Origin: Granulibacter bethesdensis
Lineage (GTDB): Bacteria; Pseudomonadota; Alphaproteobacteria; Acetobacterales; Acetobacteraceae
DNA length: 64,000 nucleotides
Reading direction: 5' to 3'
Assembly (NCBI RefSeq): GCF_001889545.1
Contig: NZ_CP018194.1
Coordinates: forward strand, 186,001 to 250,000
Shown here in pieces: positions 62,698-64,000 of this stretch. Each line of letters starts with the position of its first letter. Positions within the stretch are counted from its first letter, which is position 1. Both the position numbers and the translations under genes were made by a program. The notes under the pieces were generated by a model. That model saw only the letters and a list, made by a program, of their open reading frames with translations. It made no database searches and was not told the origin of the DNA.

Positions 62698-63888
62698 TCA
62701 GGCCGTTGTGGTGATCAGTTTGATCTGCTTCCCGTCCACACCAAGACAGATCTTGCCGTTTTTCAGGGCAAGAGCATCCTGACCGAATACATCCCGCCTC
62801 CATCCGGTCAGAGCGGGCACATCCGGTTCCGCCTCGGTTGCCAGCCGGTCCAGATCCTCAGAGGAAGCCAGCAGCTTCGGAGCGACGTTATGCTGCTCGC
62901 TTTTGGCCGCAAGCAGCACTTTCAGCAATGAGACGAGCGCGGGAGAAGGGCGCGACCCATTCTCCCGGCCGCGTGGAATCGCGGGAAGATCAGACTCCGG
63001 CAGGGCCCTGGCCTCGGCAATGGCCGCCAGCAGGGTGGCGCCTGACCGGCCTTCCGCAAAGCCACGCCCGACTCCACGGGCCTGTGCCAGAGACTCTGCA
63101 TCGGCAGGAGAGGTCGCGGCGATTTCCAGCAGGCTTTCATCCTTGATCAGGCGCTGACGCGGAATGTTCAGGCGCTGGGCCTCAATCTCGCGCCAGGCGC
63201 ATATGGCGCGCAGCAACCCCAGATAGCGGCGGTTATTGGTGCGGGGCCGCAGCCTTTCCCACATCGTGACCGGATCAGTGCGATAGGTTGCAGGATCGGT
63301 CAGCACCGCCATTTCCTCGGATACCCAGGCAAGGCGGCCTTCTTTTTCCAGCCGGTCGCGAAGGGTCTCGTACACGCCACGCAGATAGGTGACGTCGGCG
63401 GCAGCATAGTCGATCTGGGCCTGAGACAGGGGACGGCGGGACCAGTCGCTGAACCGGTGCGCCTTGTCGATATGACCGCCGGTCAGTGATGAGACGAGCG
63501 TGTCATAGCCGACCTGATCACCAAACCCGGCGACCATGGCGGCGACCTGCGTATCGAACATGGGTTGCGGGATGGAGCCGAAGCGCAGCAGGAAAATTTC
63601 GATATCCTGCCGGCAGGCATGAAAAACTTTGATCACCGCCGGATCAGCCAGCAATTCTCCCAGAGGGGCGAGGTCCAGTTCCGGCGCCAGCGTATCGATC
63701 ACGGCAACGGAATCCACGCCGCCAAGCTGGACGACGCAAAGTTCCGGCCAGTATGTGCGTTCCCGCATGAACTCGGTATCAATCGTGACGTACTGCTCTC
63801 TGCGCAGGGTTGTGCATAGCGCTGCGAGGTCTTCGCTTTTTGTGATCAGGGTGGGGCCTGGAAATCTGGAGCGGGGCTGGCGGGACAT
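62698..63888 (-). CDS. rnd: Ribonuclease D
   Basis: This 396-residue 3'-5' exonuclease trims tRNA and other stable RNA 3' ends. The DEDD nuclease domain has YVTIDTEFMRERTYWPELC, VFHACRQDIEIFLLRFG, FDTQVAAMVAGFGDQVGYD and DYAAADVTYLRGVYETL. It is followed by an HRDC domain (LLRAICAWREIEAQRLNIPRQRLIKDESL). The ATG at 63888 gives the family-length N-terminus; an in-frame start at 63990 would add 34 residues without conserved content. The 5' side is the last gene in the window. Confidence 0.93.
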   Translation of the reverse strand: MSRQPRSRFPGPTLITKSEDLAALCTTLRREQYVTIDTEFMRERTYWPELCVVQLGGVDSVAVIDTLAPELDLAPLGELLADPAVIKVFHACRQDIEIFLLRFGSIPQPMFDTQVAAMVAGFGDQVGYDTLVSSLTGGHIDKAHRFSDWSRRPLSQAQIDYAAADVTYLRGVYETLRDRLEKEGRLAWVSEEMAVLTDPATYRTDPVTMWERLRPRTNNRRYLGLLRAICAWREIEAQRLNIPRQRLIKDESLLEIAATSPADAESLAQARGVGRGFAEGRSGATLLAAIAEARALPESDLPAIPRGRENGSRPSPALVSLLKVLLAAKSEQHNVAPKLLASSEDLDRLATEAEPDVPALTGWRRDVFGQDALALKNGKICLGVDGKQIKLITTTA

Positions 63889-64000
63889 AGGGCTGCTTTT
63901 ATACCCGTGTGTGCGGGGGCGGAAGGACCAATGGCGTGGTTGATGCTCCGAAATGCGATGGAACAGAAGGGTTTGAGGGTATGCTGCCATGTTGAGGATA

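Overview
The window is about 64 kb of a GC-rich alphaproteobacterial chromosome. It looks like core genome of an acetic acid bacterium (Acetobacteraceae). The evidence is the style of the dnaA, rpsT, pqi, mla and sox genes, the KdpFABC-DE set, and the combination of sarcosine oxidase with an MxaD-like protein and a YVTN propeller. Granulibacter or a close methylotrophic relative is my best guess, but this is inference, not a database result. No IS element, integrase, CRISPR array or rRNA operon is visible. Two tRNA genes are present.

Layout from left to right. 1-2.9 kb: the 3' end of mutM, then rpsT and dnaA. 2.9-11.1 kb: surface-polysaccharide genes (WecA/WbpL-like sugar-1-P transferase, membrane 4,6-dehydratase, DegT aminotransferase, O-antigen ligase-like protein), interrupted by a small lipoprotein, DUF423, proline iminopeptidase and a GST. 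11.2-13.2 kb: a CobW GTPase coupled to a WD40 protein. 13.3-15.5 kb: a TonB-dependent siderophore receptor behind a Fur-box-like sequence. 15.6-21.9 kb: heterotetrameric sarcosine oxidase (soxBDAG) with a divergent LysR regulator. 22-24.1 kb: an OmpW-like porin, an XRE-cupin regulator with a palindromic operator, and a lipoprotein. 24.3-32.3 kb: the complete high-affinity K+ system, comprising a 27-aa membrane peptide, kdpF, kdpA, kdpB, kdpC, kdpD and kdpE. 32.4-38.6 kb: a DMT exporter, tRNA-Thr, arsC, pqiABC and a GNAT enzyme.

38.8-50.3 kb holds the least conventional part. It runs in order: type I secretion ABC transporter with a catalytically dead C39-like domain, HlyD adaptor, Sel1-repeat protein, 1048-residue double glycosyltransferase, a 378-residue signal-less protein with a ChW-like domain, and another GT4 glycosyltransferase. 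All lie on one strand and end at a shared terminator. No RTX toxin and no TolC are present. I read it as a secretion and glycosylation locus for an unrecognised surface protein.

50.4-64 kb is housekeeping and envelope maintenance: ppa, tRNA(CAT), ettA, GNAT, an MxaD/YVTN pair, mlaC-mlaA, metF, a UvrD/PcrA helicase, prmA, ppx and rnd. Several functions converge on one-carbon and envelope physiology. Sarcosine oxidase yields methylene-THF, which MetF reduces. The MxaD-like and YVTN proteins recall methanol-oxidation clusters. Pqi and Mla act on outer-membrane lipid transport, and the O-antigen and T1SS-GT loci build the surface.
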